The notes: generated by a model from the sequence alone, not told the origin. Positions 38,461 through 51,716 are shown, counted from the stretch's first letter. The stretch is DNA of 64,000 nucleotides from Torymus aiolomorphi (GCA_036365515.1 CM070874.1:109071235-109135234); one strand, 5' to 3'. Program-made: numbers and translations.

Positions 38461-39847
38461 AAACGGCGATACGACTTTTTCATGGGCTTTTAAGAGTACT
38501 TGAGGATTTGTCTAATGAGCAATTCAATGTTCGCGACGAATAAATTACTAGTTACTTGGGTTACTAGTTACAGCGACGATGTTACTTTCATTTTCTATGC
38601 GATAAACCTATGTACGATTTTATAGGCGTGAGGGTTTCCTTCTTTCCTACATAATTTCAGAATTCTCAACTTTTACCTTGTGAATGTCCAGATAAGAAAA
38701 GAGCACTTCTTTTATACATTTTCGTTACGGCTATAATAGCGGGAGTAGTCTGCTATACCTTCGGAAAAACCAAGAGAGTCACAGGGATCTGACTGGCTGA
38801 CTTTTCACGTACTTGACACAATAACGGGTATATGACTACGAGGAAAAATATTTGGCGCTAAACGATTGCAATATCTACCGCATTATGTTTAAAACTTCTT
38901 GTTCACCGTGAGCCAGTGCACAAATACAGTGGGAAAAATGGTGCCAGAGTAATTTTCGTGGAATATATCATGCGGTTAAGTTCCTTGAATCCGCGAATAC
39001 GGCAATCATAGCGCTATCGTATATAGGCATCCGATTATTTACTAGCTTATCCTTTCCACGGAAAAGAGGTGATTTTGTTTTACGCGAGAACTATGAAATA
39101 CACTGTTGTTTCCCTTGTTAGTAATAATTTTAGAAAAATATTGTGTTGTAAAGTGACGGTTTGCGATGCTTTCCTATATTATTATATTCCAAAGTATATG
39201 ACTGCGTAGTGGTATTGTCGTTTTCTAAGTTATCGATAGCAGCTATGCGCCATCGAGTGTATCGAAAGTGAACGAAAGTAAAAAACTTGAAAAATATCTA
39301 ATTTTAAGAGAAAGAAGTTTATTTATAATACATATTTTCGTAATCGTTGGGTGAAAATACATTAAATTTATAAATATTTACAAAACTGTATGAATAATGA
39401 ACAGTAAGTTATCACAATGCAATAAGCACGTCGTGATATAGTACTTCAATATTGTCCTTTTCCTTGTATCCTTGTGCTTATCTATTACGTCTACAAACGT
39501 ACAAAAAGTAAATAAAACAAGAACTACCAATGACCTTAAAATTAAATAAAATGACATGATGTGACATAAATTTTCTATGATTAACAATGGGCGTACATGA
39601 CCGTTACTACAAAATATAAAATTTCGCTGCACATGTAACGAAAAACATTTGAAAGATATGTTTCAAGCTCATTTTACGACAGGAATTTTGTGTGCGATAG
39701 ATACGTGTAAAAATTTATAAAATATTTATAACAACTACAAAATAATAAAACAATTAATTCTTCGAGCAATATGCTGAAGACAAACAATTGTAGTTTATAA
39801 TCCGTCTGATATTAATTCGCTAACTGATGGCATTATAATAAATAGTG

Positions 39848-42800
39848 TTATCGAATTGAAATAGTATCACTAACTGCAGCTAATCCAATATTCGTCGTCA
39901 CCGAAAAAGCGAAAGAGATAATCGAGTAAAAGACCCATAGTGCGAAACCGATTAACGTATACTTGAGGATTCTGTGCAGCAATACCATCCTGAAATCAAA
40001 ATCAATTGATTAGTACAATAAATTACTTTGAAAGGATACATGATAAGTAGCCTACTTAATTGCATATTACGCACCTAGGGAGGAAAAAACTTGGATAGTC
40101 CAAGTGGTGTGTAATATACTATTTTTTAAAGTCAACTTTTACAGATTTCTATATTTAATTTTCGTTGTACTGTTTTTACTTTTAATTGCAGTTGATTATA
40201 TAATATCGAGGATGACCTCAAACCCATTAAATGATTAAGAAAGTAAATATAATTCTTAAGAATTGATATCATATTATGTTGAACTACAAAATTCTATCTA
40301 AATTAACATTACTTATTCTTTCATTTTGTGCTTATCCTGTTTTTGTTTCACGCCCCGCAATGCTGCAACCCAGCCCTTATGGTATCCTTAGTTTTAAATA
40401 ATAGCGATTTATTCTTAATTTAATTTATTTTTTATCTCTACTTCTGCATTGACAATAGTTTAAAAATTCAATTCCTTAAAAAAAAGTAGATCACATTAAT
40501 TTTAGACTTACCTTGACATTCGCTTACGAGCCATAGACATATTATTTGGCTCGTCTTTAAATATATAGACTCTCAATCCTTGTACGCACTTTTTCATATA
40601 ATCGTCCCAGTCAAAGTTTTTCATTGAGAAGAAAAAGATATCTTGATCTTCTGCAGACATTTTGTCCCAAAGTGTTGTAGTGTTAACATTGCTGAAGTTC
40701 CACTTTTTCGTGCTGAAGTAAGTCGTGACTGTCAGGTACTTATGGATTTTTTTATAAATTTTCAGCATTCTACAAACAAAATTGAATAATTTTAGATATA
40801 TGGCATCAAACAGTTTTGTAATAATCATTTTCCTTTTAAGTTCTCCTATTACCTTGGTTCTTTTCCAATGACGAACAATCCCGCGTCCATTATAAATGCT
40901 GGTACTATGTGTAATAGAAACGATAACACGTAAAACAAATACAGATTCTTCGAAGTGGTCATGCTGTAACACCAAATGCTGCGCATACTTGGCATCTTTT
41001 TTCCATGTTTGAACGCCAAATTGATGTACCGACCCCATGTTAAGCTATTAGTCCAGCTAGCATGATAATTGTATATTGGTGGATCTGCATCTTCATTTCT
41101 AAAATAAAATCGAAAATAAAATTAATATTATATTGAATACACTATGTGAATTTGAATTATATTTAGTATTTTTGTATTAAGGTTTTATGATAAAAGAACT
41201 ATTTCTTGATTAATTCTTTCAGTCCTATAAGTTCGTTATAAGTTTTTTTTTTTTAGTATAAACAGTAATTTGATATTCATTTAAAATAATTGATATCCAT
41301 AAAGAGTCCTGCAATTAAAGACTTTAAATACTACATGAAAAGTAATTGTTACCACCGTAATTATATAAAATTAAACTTACTTGTTATGGGCTACGTCCCA
41401 AGCGGTAGCTACAAGTGCATTTACTACGAGATCAGCTGGTACCAACTCAGCTGCGCAATTTTCATCCAGATTTAAAGTCCTGACTAGACCTGCACCTCCG
41501 CCAACCAATGCCCCAGTCGGACCATAAACATTATCCACCCAACCAACAACTGGCTCTCGATATGTAGATATAACTAAAAAGGTTAATAACATTATTAAAA
41601 TCCGAATAAATATGAGTTCTCATGCCAATAATATATCTATTTTGGGCTTATAACGCGTTCCTACACCAAAAGCTTTCTGCAGAAAAAATTATCCTCAAAT
41701 AAATATAAGTCAAAATATTAGTAATTTTTCGATTAATGTAGAAATGCAACTCGAGGTAACTCGAGCATCTTGCAGAAAGTTTGTTATATGTTTCTGCAAA
41801 CTTGTATAGAAAAAAACTGTTAGACATCAAAATATAGTTCATCTTCTATGAAGAAAAAAATTGAGGATGTCCCAGAAGTGATATTGACTTTTCACGATGC
41901 CAAAACGTAAAAAGAGGACTTTAACTATATGCTTCGTATATGTATAGCAATTCGACCTATTTAATTCAAAAACGTTTTTTCATTTTTCTCAAAGGGAAAT
42001 CGACAAAAATGTTTCTACTTGAAAAAGTTTCTGGACACTTAAAAAATGAAATTAACCTGGCTAAGAGTTAAATTAAAAAAATGGATAACTGAGTCCTTAG
42101 CGGCTATAGTCATTACGGACACTTTTTAGATTAATACTATTGTAAACAAGAAAAAAAGATAAGGAAAATTTGTATGTAAAATTACTTATATGTCTAATTA
42201 AGCTTTCCCATAAAGTGGTGCCGAGGAAACGTATGTGAGGCCGAAGTAGATGTATGGCTGAAGTACGCCGAATCGCCTTATATTATAAATGGATATAATT
42301 TCTGATTAAATAAACTAAGAGAAAAGTATGTAGGTTCATTTTATTTACAGATAGAGCATTATCCGAAGTTTAACTTTGATGATGGAGCCCACTATACGAG
42401 CTGTTTGGTAGATTTGCATATAGGCGAGCGGCGCACTCCTAAAAGAAGCACAAAAAAAAACGGAAAGGTTATTTGTACGGCAGATTCTGTATTGAAGGTA
42501 TATCTATACATTAGTAAATATACTTTCTTTAGTCAAGGCCAAAGCAAAACAATATACCTATATATTGCGAAATCTGTCGTGCAAATAGAATCAGCCCAAA
42601 AAAAAGGAGTTGGCCGACCATGCAAAGACGTCAACATGAAACCTAATGGGGTCGATGCGTCATGTTATTGCGAACAAAAATCCTTCTGACATTTTTTTCG
42701 TCCCGGTGATCAGTAATTTGTTATTAACAAAAAACTTGTAAAATTACAAAAATTTTAAAAATCAATTAAACAATAAGGTTTTTAGGTAAATTGGGCAAAA

Positions 42801-45800
42801 ATAAAAACTTTTTGACTCTCGTCATTTTTTTTTAAATGGTTCATTTTTGAGCTACAAGCGATTTAAAGTCGAAAAATTACCAAATAACGACATTTTTGAA
42901 AATTTTTTCTAGGCATCTACTGAAGCTTTTAAAATATTTCTTTTGGAAATTAGTCGTCAAAACTTCTCCTTTTAGCCTATATTTTTGTTACCCAAGCGTC
43001 TGTTTTTTTTTTCCTCGTCAAATTTGCAATCAAAAACTTGTGAAATTTACAGCGTTACTATACTGGAGGGTGAATAGCCGAAAAACCAAAACTCGATTTT
43101 CAAACTAGTGATAGAGCAATTATATTATGCTTTTGAACTCATAGTAATATTGCCCTGGTGGAAATCGATTCCATTATTTACTTAATAAATAGCTAGTTTT
43201 CTCAATAATCGTTAAAAACTAGAGACTTTTCTTGGCCATTTCTATCGGTCGATGAAACGATTTTTCCGATCATATTCGCCATTTATAGACAGAATAATAA
43301 AATAAGTTTCAAGATAGAAGAATAAATGATCAAATTACAGAGAAAATTTAGTAAAAACCTTTTAAGCTTGTGTTATCTCTATTAAGGTGGCTCATGCGAT
43401 TTCTTATAAAAAAGCAGATACATCTTAAACTTAACAAATATGTTCTTTAGACATTAAACTTTCGATCTGTACTAAGAAAATTGTAGGTCAACGACCAAAT
43501 TATCGAAAAAACTGAGTTTATAAATAGGTACGTTTAACACATAACCTTATAGGAATGAACAGTTTATTGCTTCGTAGTAACTTGTAAAAAAGCAGTTTAC
43601 ACCAGTCTAACCTCAAAATCATAAGTTTAATATGATTATTCGGCTCTCGTGGTGTAAAATACGGTACGACACTGGTGCGTAAGGTGATTTTTACCGCATT
43701 CGACTTTTCGCACTCGCTTCGCTCGTGCGAAAAATGTCTCCTGCGGTAAATAATCACCTTCCACACCCGTATCGTAATGTACTATTTTAATGTACAATAT
43801 ATGAAATTAAAGATTTTTTTGTGAAGAATCTAATGATATCATCAGAATTATAGGTTAACGACCAAACAAAAAAGATATTAACAATAAACGTTACAAATGT
43901 GCTACTGCGCATGCGCACTGCGACCAGTCATATAAATGTAGCGACAAATTAGCAAAGTTTTTACTTATTTATAAAATCTTTTTTTTTGTTTGAACATTTA
44001 GAAGTTATTTACAATAAATTTACGTAAAATACGTTAACTTAATTTGGCAATAATAAAGAAGCCCCTTGCGAGGCCCCGACTTGATACGGCACCAAACGCA
44101 TGAGCCACCTTAAATAGAAAATATGACTGGAAAAATCGTTTCATCAATAGCCAGAAATTAGCTATTTTTACTAGCTATTTATTATTTTCCTGGCCATTTC
44201 CGATAGAGACAATTTCTACCAGGGTGTACATATCTAAAATTACGAATACAAACCTTAATTTCAAATAAAAAAATTATCGAATTTTATATATTTAATACAA
44301 ATGCGCATGCGCGCACGCGCGTGTGTGTGTGTCTGTCTATGTATTTGTGTGTGTATATTTACATTAAATAAATTTGTACTAGAATAGCTCGAAAATAAAG
44401 CGTTTTTAAAAAAACAATGACAAGAGTCAAACAGTTTTTATTCTTGCCTAATTTACCTAAAAATCTTATTGTTTCAAGTTTTTTGTTATTAACAAATTAC
44501 TGACCACCGGGACGAAAAAATATAAGGATTTTTTATTCGCAATAACATGACACATCGATCCCAATAGGTTTCATCCTGGCGTTTTTGCGTAGTCGGTCAA
44601 CTCTTTTGTTGTGCGTTTTTTTGGGGGTGTACCGTTCGCCTAATAAAACAAAGCTTTAATTGCTTTATGTAATATATACAATTATGGCAGATCATGGCCG
44701 AAAGGATCTTATATGTACAAATTATTTCTTCTTCATGTAGGTTTGCACAGCAAGTTGCACCAAAGTAAATCATTAATAAAATGGTATAAATTTCGGAATA
44801 AAATGGGTCTCTCTCTCTCACTCAGTTCATTTAGCCGGAAATTATATTTCTTTATTATGATATACTGAGTAGATTTTGTTTTAAAGAGATTTCTATACTG
44901 TATTTATATATTATTAATTGTATTTTAATGCAGTTTCGGTAGGTAATTTCAGCTGTACAGGGCTTTAGGCATAAGACCGCCTTGAAGAAAAATAAAACGC
45001 TCTCAGAAATTGTACTTCCATTTTATATTAATTATTTTCTAAGTCTGATAAAAACAAAAACAAAATTTCTTTTAGCTAGGAAATCGCTTGTTTTATATCT
45101 ATTGTTTCACCATCGGTGAAACCATTATTCTGGCCATAATCTCCGATATTTTCAAGAAAAACTTAATAACAACCTATTTATTATGGTAAGAGTGAGAGAG
45201 ACAGAATCAACTTTAAAAATTTCACTCTTAAAAAAGGTTGTCAGTAAGACTTTTTTAATTGTATATGATTTGGGGGGGGGGGGGGGTGTAGTACTCATGT
45301 ACTATGTTTTACCGATAGAACACGGTAAATTCTATATTATCAAAATAAATATATCAAATTACGTCTTATAACGAGATAGTTGCCCTGCGCAATGTAATAA
45401 TCTACCATCCTACGCAGTTTTGACCCGAAATATCAACGGCAGCCAAAAAAATTTTTCGAACGAAATTTCGGTTATTTTTGTTCGAAAATTTGTTTAGGGT
45501 AACGGCGATATTTGGGCTCAAAACTGCGTGGGATGGTAGATTATTACATTGCGCACTATCTCCTTATAAGACGTAATTCGATATATTTATTTTGATAATA
45601 ATATAGAATTGACCGTGTTCTGTCGGTAAAACCGAGTACATAAGTAGTACAACACCACCTTAAGTGATACAAAGGAGTAGGACAAACCGATAGACAATAC
45701 CGATTCCGAGTACTGCGGCAAAACGTAAACAAACGATCGAGTTCGTTGACTACGCGAGGAGGTGCGCGGTGCGAGGGGACCCCCTCCTCACGCCCCGCGA

Positions 45801-48569
45801 GCTGAGAGATATCGAACCTCCTTAAATAGAAAATATGACCGAAATAATCGTTTCATCGCTACTGAATAATGAAATATTTTTCTTACCTACTTACTAATTT
45901 CGAAATTTCTAACAGGGTAATAAAAACTATATTAAAATATAATTCGATAGCTGCTGCATTATTTAATCTAGGCACAAATACAATAGTCTGCAAATTTCAC
46001 GAGTTTAGAAAGAAAGTAATACTGTTATTATCGAAAAAATTAAAAGGCTGTTAACGCAATGACGAATATATTTGATTAAATTTGCAGAGAAAACTCAAAG
46101 AAAACGAAACTTTTATAGCAAAACTGCTGTTTTTTTTTGCATTACAATCAAAGGTTGAATCTCTCTTACTTTGCATTCATGCAACATTCATGAACTCCGT
46201 GTAAATTGTGTAGTACGCTCTTTACGCTCGGGTGAAATCCGAGAATCGTTACAATCCGGTAACAGCTGTCTCGTGCGACGCTACTTTACGAGGCGTATAT
46301 ATATATTATATACATGCGCTCTTTCCAACGCCTAATCCTGCCGCTGTTTTGAAACTCAAACGCGGTGCGCGCGCAGAGTTGCAATATCGAGAAATCGTTG
46401 CGGCGACGATAACAACGACGAAAGTTTAGCGGGTAAAAGTAATTAAGTTTTGAAAGTTTCACGCGCACGCGGGGCAACAGAGCAAAGAGAAAAAAGTAAA
46501 GAAGGTGGTTCACCTATGGCCGGTCTGAAAATCCCGGTCGGTAGATCCTTGCCGTACTGCTGCACTACCTGTTCTGCAATGCATTTCGTGTAGGCATAAG
46601 TGTTCGGAAAGTCGCCGAGCAGTGTTTGCGTAATCTCCCCGAGTTTTTTGTCGTCCAGGCTCTGAACCAGTTTGATGGCATTGTCCCCTAGGATTATGTC
46701 AGGCAGATATTAGCGGGTTATGTCATTTCAAGCCGTTACGCGAATATATAGGCGAGAGACGATAATGGCTTTGCTTACCGGTTATTGGAGGATCGTAGAA
46801 CTTTTCCTCGATGTCCTGCCTGATGCAGTTGCTGTAGGCTGTCGATACGTGAATAAGTACCTGCAAGAGATTATTGATATCATAACTATTTAAAACGTAG
46901 CTACAGCAAATCTTTAGCAAGCAATAACCTCATCATAAGTAATCAAATATATAATAGAGGCAATCGATAACTTCTGTAACTTATGGCTTTTGATAATTTA
47001 TGTAAGCAAGTTTAATATTTTCATTGTATAGAAAAATTGCCTGCTATTCTAACATCATAATCAAATGAAAAGGTTCAATGCATCTTGCAGGAACCCATAA
47101 TAGACTATATTGTGAAATGACAGTTTTTACTTATACATTCAAAATATACATAGTACAAATAGCGAGGTATTATACATTTGTTACTTTCCAGCGTAACCGG
47201 TAAAGAATGAATATTTCGGAATAGAAACTGAAAGTAGAAAGTAAGAGTTTAAAAAAAAGTAGGAAATATTTAAAAATTTGCATTCAAATATATATATACC
47301 GAATAAAAAATATCAGACGAAATATCATCATAAAACATAATTAAAAAAAAATAAATAAATATAAAATTTTTAAATGAGTATTTACAAAATTAGTCATTGT
47401 ATTTTGCTGTAGATAAAAGTTTCATTACATCAGGTATTTAAATTGCTTTGAATTCAAACTACTGCTAAGCATAGCAATTTATATATGATCATCCTTAATT
47501 TACGTACTTTCAAGTTAGTTAAGCTCCTGCAGAGATCCAACACTTCCTTGGTACCGCAAACGTTGATTGCGACGGCTTGCCTGATTTTCTCGTCGAATCT
47601 CACGGTAGCCGCGACGTTGAAGATAATAGATACCTCGCGCTGAATTAACTCCCTGTCCGCCGTTGAAATTCCCAGGCCCGGAAGAGAACAGTCGCCGGCA
47701 ATGGCGTTTATCTTGTGACGGAATTTCGGCACTTCTTTCTTCAATCTGCCGAATACCTGTAAACAAAAACTTGTTATTTATGTAAAGACATTTCTTTTAT
47801 CTTTCAATAACAAGGTATCTTTTCTAAAGGCTTGAGACATTTAAATTTAGAACTGAACTAACAAAAATGTTTAGCTTAGTGTACGTGCTTTGCATACTAA
47901 ATGCTGAAAATAATCTTGTTTAAAATATTAATTATAACAAAGTCGGAGTAATTTTACTGGTTTAGTGTTTTCTCGTAAGTTCATTATAAAATCCCCAGAA
48001 ATTCCAAGTTCTTTTGTAATTCAAAAAGCAGCATTCTAAATTTAGTTTAAAAATACGTAGGAGTTACGAAATTCCTTTTCATTTAATTAGACGTACCAGA
48101 TCGTCGAACATAGAATCCAGTCTGTGGTAAGCATCCTGTCCTTTCTTTGGTCTAATAATAACGTAAATAGATGAAAGGTCAGGACAACTTCTTAGAAGTT
48201 TTTCAATCAGTAACTTCCCCAAAAATCCAGTTCCACCTAAAAATAAGTCGCAATTGTATTATTACAGGTTTTTCAATGCATTACAACGTAGATTTAATGG
48301 ATGAGCAAGTTTTCTTACGACAACATATTTTTAAATTAAAATTTTTATGTTACATTTAAACGTTGTCATGCAAATAGTAAGTTTTTTGAGATCTAAAATT
48401 CATCATTTTGATATTAGCTGAAGAAATTTCCATGGTGCAAAAGTTGGTTAGAAATTGATATTGTTTTCACAGAGTGATTCTCACCTGTGATTAGGACATT
48501 TTGATTGGCGTAAAACTTCTGCAGAGGAGTACTAGTGCTACAATCCAGATTTGTCGATATCACCGTCAT
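39848..48569 (-). CDS. Fatty acyl-CoA reductase C (complete, multi-exon)
   Basis: Third FAR paralogue. Exons in transcript order: 48575-48485 (ATG at 48569), 48236-48097, 47756-47508, 46860-46779, 46687-46514, 41573-41381, 41098-40853, 40769-40512, 39989-39848, giving 522 codons and a stop. Motifs: ITGGTGFLGK (about residue 27), GDCSLPGLGIS, FNVAATVRFDEK, LIHVSTAYSNC, the active site in NTYAYTKCIAE (Y about 216, K about 220), LPTGIFRPAI and VPADLVVNALVATAWDVA. The FAR_C domain runs from KIYKKIHKY to QGLRVYIFKD, then a 46-residue tail exon with one membrane segment (LIGFALWVFYSIISFAF). TAA 40510-40508 looks like a stop but lies inside a consensus donor (GTAAGT). Structure differs from A and B: exons 3 and 4 are fused (249 bp = 123+126), and the next intron sits after 82 rather than 146 bp although the exon pair totals 256 bp in all three. 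It is the most divergent member. Start ATG shows MTVISTNLDCSTSTPLQKFY. Confidence 0.93.
42405..42870. repeat. Repeat arm 1 (inverted partner at 44387-44612)
   Basis: GGAGTTGGCCGACCATGC, GTCGATGCGTCATGTTATTG and the ATCAGTAATTTGTTATTAAC block recur in reverse order and orientation at 44387-44612. The plus-strand frame at 42405-42689 shows no known domain. This is probably part of a decayed transposon in the long intron of gene C. Confidence 0.5.
43153..44224. mobile_element. Full-length CCCTGGTGGAAAT element carrying a nested MITE
   Basis: Starts CCCTGGTGGAAATCG (43153) and ends ATTTCTACCAGGG (44224), which are inverted ends. Removing the nested TTAA element at 43386-44109 and one TTAA leaves about 344 bp. 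Inner GGCCATTTC / GGCCATTTCC and GATGAAACGATTTTTCCGAT / AAAAATCGTTTCATC words are also in inverted arrangement. It is the best-preserved copy of a family with at least six members in this window. Non-coding. Confidence 0.65.
43386..44109. mobile_element. TTAA-target MITE, 724 bp
   Basis: It has perfect 13-bp inverted ends GGTGGCTCATGCG / CGCATGAGCCACC and a direct TTAA at each side (43382-43385, 44110-44113). The interior carries a hairpin with CGCACTCGCTTCGCTCGTGC (about 43705-43735) related to hairpin repeat 1. No transposase is present. The family also includes 11887-12432, and the same end type bounds 5988-11882. Confidence 0.85.
44300..44358. repeat. GC/GT-rich simple repeat
   Basis: Imperfect (CG)(TG) dinucleotide tract, CGCGTGTGTGTGTGTCTGTC and continuing TGTGTGTGTAT. 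Confidence 0.7.
44387..44612. repeat. Repeat arm 2 (inverted partner of 42600-42870)
   Basis: GTTATTAACAAATTACTGAC, CGCAATAACATGACACATCG and the GTAGTCGGTCAACTC block mirror arm 1. The intervening 1.5 kb contains the CCCTGG element and its nested MITE. Confidence 0.5.
45000..45270. repeat. Fragment of the CCCTGGTGGAAAT repeat family
   Basis: Contains GAGTGAGAGAGACAGAATC (about 45188) and TCTGGCCATAATCTCCGAT-like text shared with the other copies. It is interrupted by the foldback element that follows. Confidence 0.4.
45272..45659. mobile_element. Foldback element beginning with a poly(G) run
   Basis: After 15 G (45272-45286), the left arm (GTACTCATGTACTATGTTTT ... GCGCAATGTAATAATCTACC) is mirrored by the right arm (GGTAGATTATTACATTGCGC ... 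AGTAGTACAACACCACC). The centre is at about 45465. The right end abuts TTAA (45660-45663). The left boundary is obscured by the G run, which is a likely spot for assembly error. Confidence 0.65.
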
Positions 48570-49539
48570 TTTGCTCTGGAAATAAGAAACAAAAAGTTAT
48601 CAGTCAGTTATCGTATTTACATTGAATATAGCATGCAACGGCGGAAGCAGTAACTATACAGAATCGAGACGTGCACCCCTGAATGTTGGCAACAGCAACT
48701 ACTTTTCCGCATTTCGCTCACAATAGTTCAAAAGCCTTCTACATATTGTGCAATGCTCGCGTAAATATCTACGTATTACTGAAGTATATTAACTAAATGT
48801 TTAGATATGCAACGCAATACCGCTAGAGGTAATTGGGTCAAGATCGAGACAAATTTTTGTTTTCTTCCTAAACATGGAAGTATTTTGTTAATCTTTTCGG
48901 TATACGAATTTTGTAGTTTCATAAAAGCCTAACAACTATAGTTAGAGATGCTTTGAGACATTTTCAAAGTGATTTTTGTAATAAAAATTGTTTTTATTTT
49001 TAGGATTTTTTCCTCTGCAGAGGACGGGATTCCCTAAAGAGTTAAGTACTTATAAAAGAAAATATAATAAAATATTGCTTGTAAACTTTTCATTTACAAG
49101 GAGTATTTTTATAATACTTCATTATCCAAGATTTTGAAAGACTTTGAAGGCTTTTACAAATTTTATTACTTACATATCATTGTTGGTAAAGAGATTTTAT
49201 CCTTTTTTTTTTTAAATGAAATTTGTAATTTGTAATTTGTAATCTGGTTGTCATGAGTGACTTACACTACTAAAATCCAATTAATATATCAATATATTTC
49301 ATTTATCATGTTTATAAGTGATTTTTTGAAAATTAGCATTTTCTAATATTTTTTTTACTTTTAAAAATGACATATGGTTATGAAACAAGTTTTGCAGTTT
49401 CAAGAATCATATCGTTATAAGATATTTTAAATGAATATTAATCTAAAAATAAATATAAACTGCAACTGTTGTCACATAAAACATTTTAAGTCCACGGCCA
49501 CCTCAAGGCCTGTCCAATTTTCTGAAGCCCGAGATCAAA

Positions 49540-50105
49540 TTAGCGTAAGCTGATTTCCTTCGTCCAGCCAAACCACTGTCCCGAGGTGCGCTTCTGTCCA
49601 AGGATGCGTCAAATCCACTTAGTTGCCAAAAATATAACCTCGACTCTCTTTGAGGAGTGTAGGCATATACCATTCAGAGGGGCCATTTCTTCACTCAGGA
49701 AGCTTAACCAGCGATCCCAGACATAAACCACACAATTGATGCGACCTTCCTCATCCGCGCGGCGAGATACGACGTTCTTGGTCCGCGCGCCGAGATACGA
49801 CCTTGTTCCGCTCAGCCGTCGATTTCCTCTCACTATCAACAAACCTTCCTAACCCTATTTCTAAATCCCTTATTCCCAAATCCTTGCAGCTCTATCTAAT
49901 ATTCTTTTCGCCCTTCTTCAACCACAGAATTCGATTGGGCTCGCGTTTTAATGACAAAACCGTTTTGGGTTTTCCTGACGCTCACTCCGACGAACATATA
50001 TGCGGGCCTCAAGGAATTCGGTATAGCCTGTTTGAAGCCTCGTTCGTTGGCGTATTAATTACCATTTCTAAGACAGTGGCCAGGGGCCACATTGTAAAGA
50101 AATAA
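49540..50105. other. Unrecognised GC-richer segment with coding-like frames
   Basis: In the first intron of gene C. Both strands have moderate open frames (plus 49803-50105, minus 49842-49609) with mixed, non-repetitive composition, and codon-rich sequence continues to about 49540 on the minus strand. I recognise no domain. A decayed transposon or retroelement gene fragment is the most likely explanation. Confidence 0.25.
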
Positions 50106-51700
50106 TCAGCATAATAAATAATTGTAAAACTAAAACTTTTCACATAAGTATGGGCATATGTGAATGACGAGAGGGTATATGATGAGGAGTTCCGCCTATA
50201 AGACGAGAATCACTGACGTTTCAAGGGCGGCTCAAATATTTGTATAAAGAATTTATGTAAGTATCTGATGGACCCTCGTCTAATAATACGTATTCTAATG
50301 TCAATTTTTTTACATTGAAAATTATACAATGTTATTATAACATTCTATAACTGAAACGGCCAGAATTGTAAAATATCACTATAAATAATAAATTAAATTT
50401 TATTTATAATACTTGTAGCACAAAAAATGCACATAAAGTGTTCAATCACGATGATAATGATTAATTACAGTAAAAATAAAAATGATGCACATTGAATAAA
50501 ACGCAAGAAATGTAATGTTCTTATGAAAAAGAGATTAAAGAAAGATTCACAAATAGACGCTAAACGTATTAGTAATAGCAATTGAGTAATGTTTTTCAAA
50601 AGCTATGCATTTTTTATGCAATAACGCGCTAATGATAACCTGGCACTGAAAACATTTCTTAATTCTCCTTTATTCCAGTTGATTGAAAAGCAACCAGGAA
50701 ATCAAGGAAATGGCTTCCCTTGTACGTGTTTGCTTGCTTAGTGCGTCATGTACCGCAAGTTCATTCGCACAAATTATGTCATTAATTATAATCAGCCGCC
50801 AATGTGTCTGCGATCATGTACGAAAGCTTATTTGCATCAGTGGGTACCAATTCTAGTTCTTACTCGCTCGCATAGCTTGTTTGTCGGGTATCAACTCCTA
50901 CATGTCTTAATTTAATGTCTAATAATAATTTGCATACATGTATTATGACGAAACTAAAAATATTTCCTAATTTTTTTTCTATTCTAGCAGGAATCCGGAG
51001 AGCTATTAGCTGTGCAAATAACAATTTAAATTGAAAAAGTATTAGTAGAGTTGTATGACATAGTTTGTTCTACTCTCAAGTATGCAACTTTTATCTCAAA
51101 ATCTATCCATAAATTAAATTTGTTCTAAACTTTTTTAAAATTTTAGAAAAGGATTCTCTGTCTTTCAAATTCTTTAACAAAATTAATAATGATACTATAT
51201 GATTTACGATTTATCCTCATTCGTTATGTATTTTTATATGCGTAAGAAAGTCATCGCTCTTTAGATGGATTATCTTTATTTGAATAAAGAATCTTGTGCA
51301 GATAAGAATTGAAAAAAATTACATTTTGCCAATAATCAATTTTAATTTACTGCTAATTTATATGCTGAATTCAAAAAGGAGATAAAACGTCTATGTTGAA
51401 AGTGAGTAAGAAAAATTGTTGGAAGTTGGACTAAGCAATCAATTTAACGTACAGGAAGCTGAGAGTCTTGGAGAGATTTCAGATGTTCCTGCATACGTCT
51501 ACTGTAGAATTACATCATATACCAGGGGCAAGGTTAGATAGAAGACCGTGACATAATAATTCGATAGAGATTTACAATTAAGTATTTTTTTCAGTTTAGG
51601 CGTTCTGGTTTACTTTAAAATTATTTTTCGTTTATATATTTCTAAAAACTATTCTATTTATCAAAACCTTCTTTTAATTTAAATAAATGGAACTACCGGT
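50106..51700. other. First intron of FAR gene C, no gene seen
   Basis: AT-rich DNA without a recognisable gene or repeat. Confidence 0.5.
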
Positions 51701-51716
51701 TTATTGCGAAAATACT

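Noticed and set aside
40772..41038. Upstream part of the long minus-strand open frame that continues into the FAR_C exon of gene C
   Set aside because: It is out of frame with the true exon 41098-40853 and crosses the intron 40852-40770. Only the part from 40769 down is real coding sequence.
42405..42689. A 94-codon plus-strand gene
   Set aside because: It overlaps an inverted repeat arm within an intron and has no recognised domain.
49609..50105. A host gene in the first intron of FAR gene C
   Set aside because: The frames are short, lack a recognisable domain and have no supporting splice structure. A decayed repeat is more likely.
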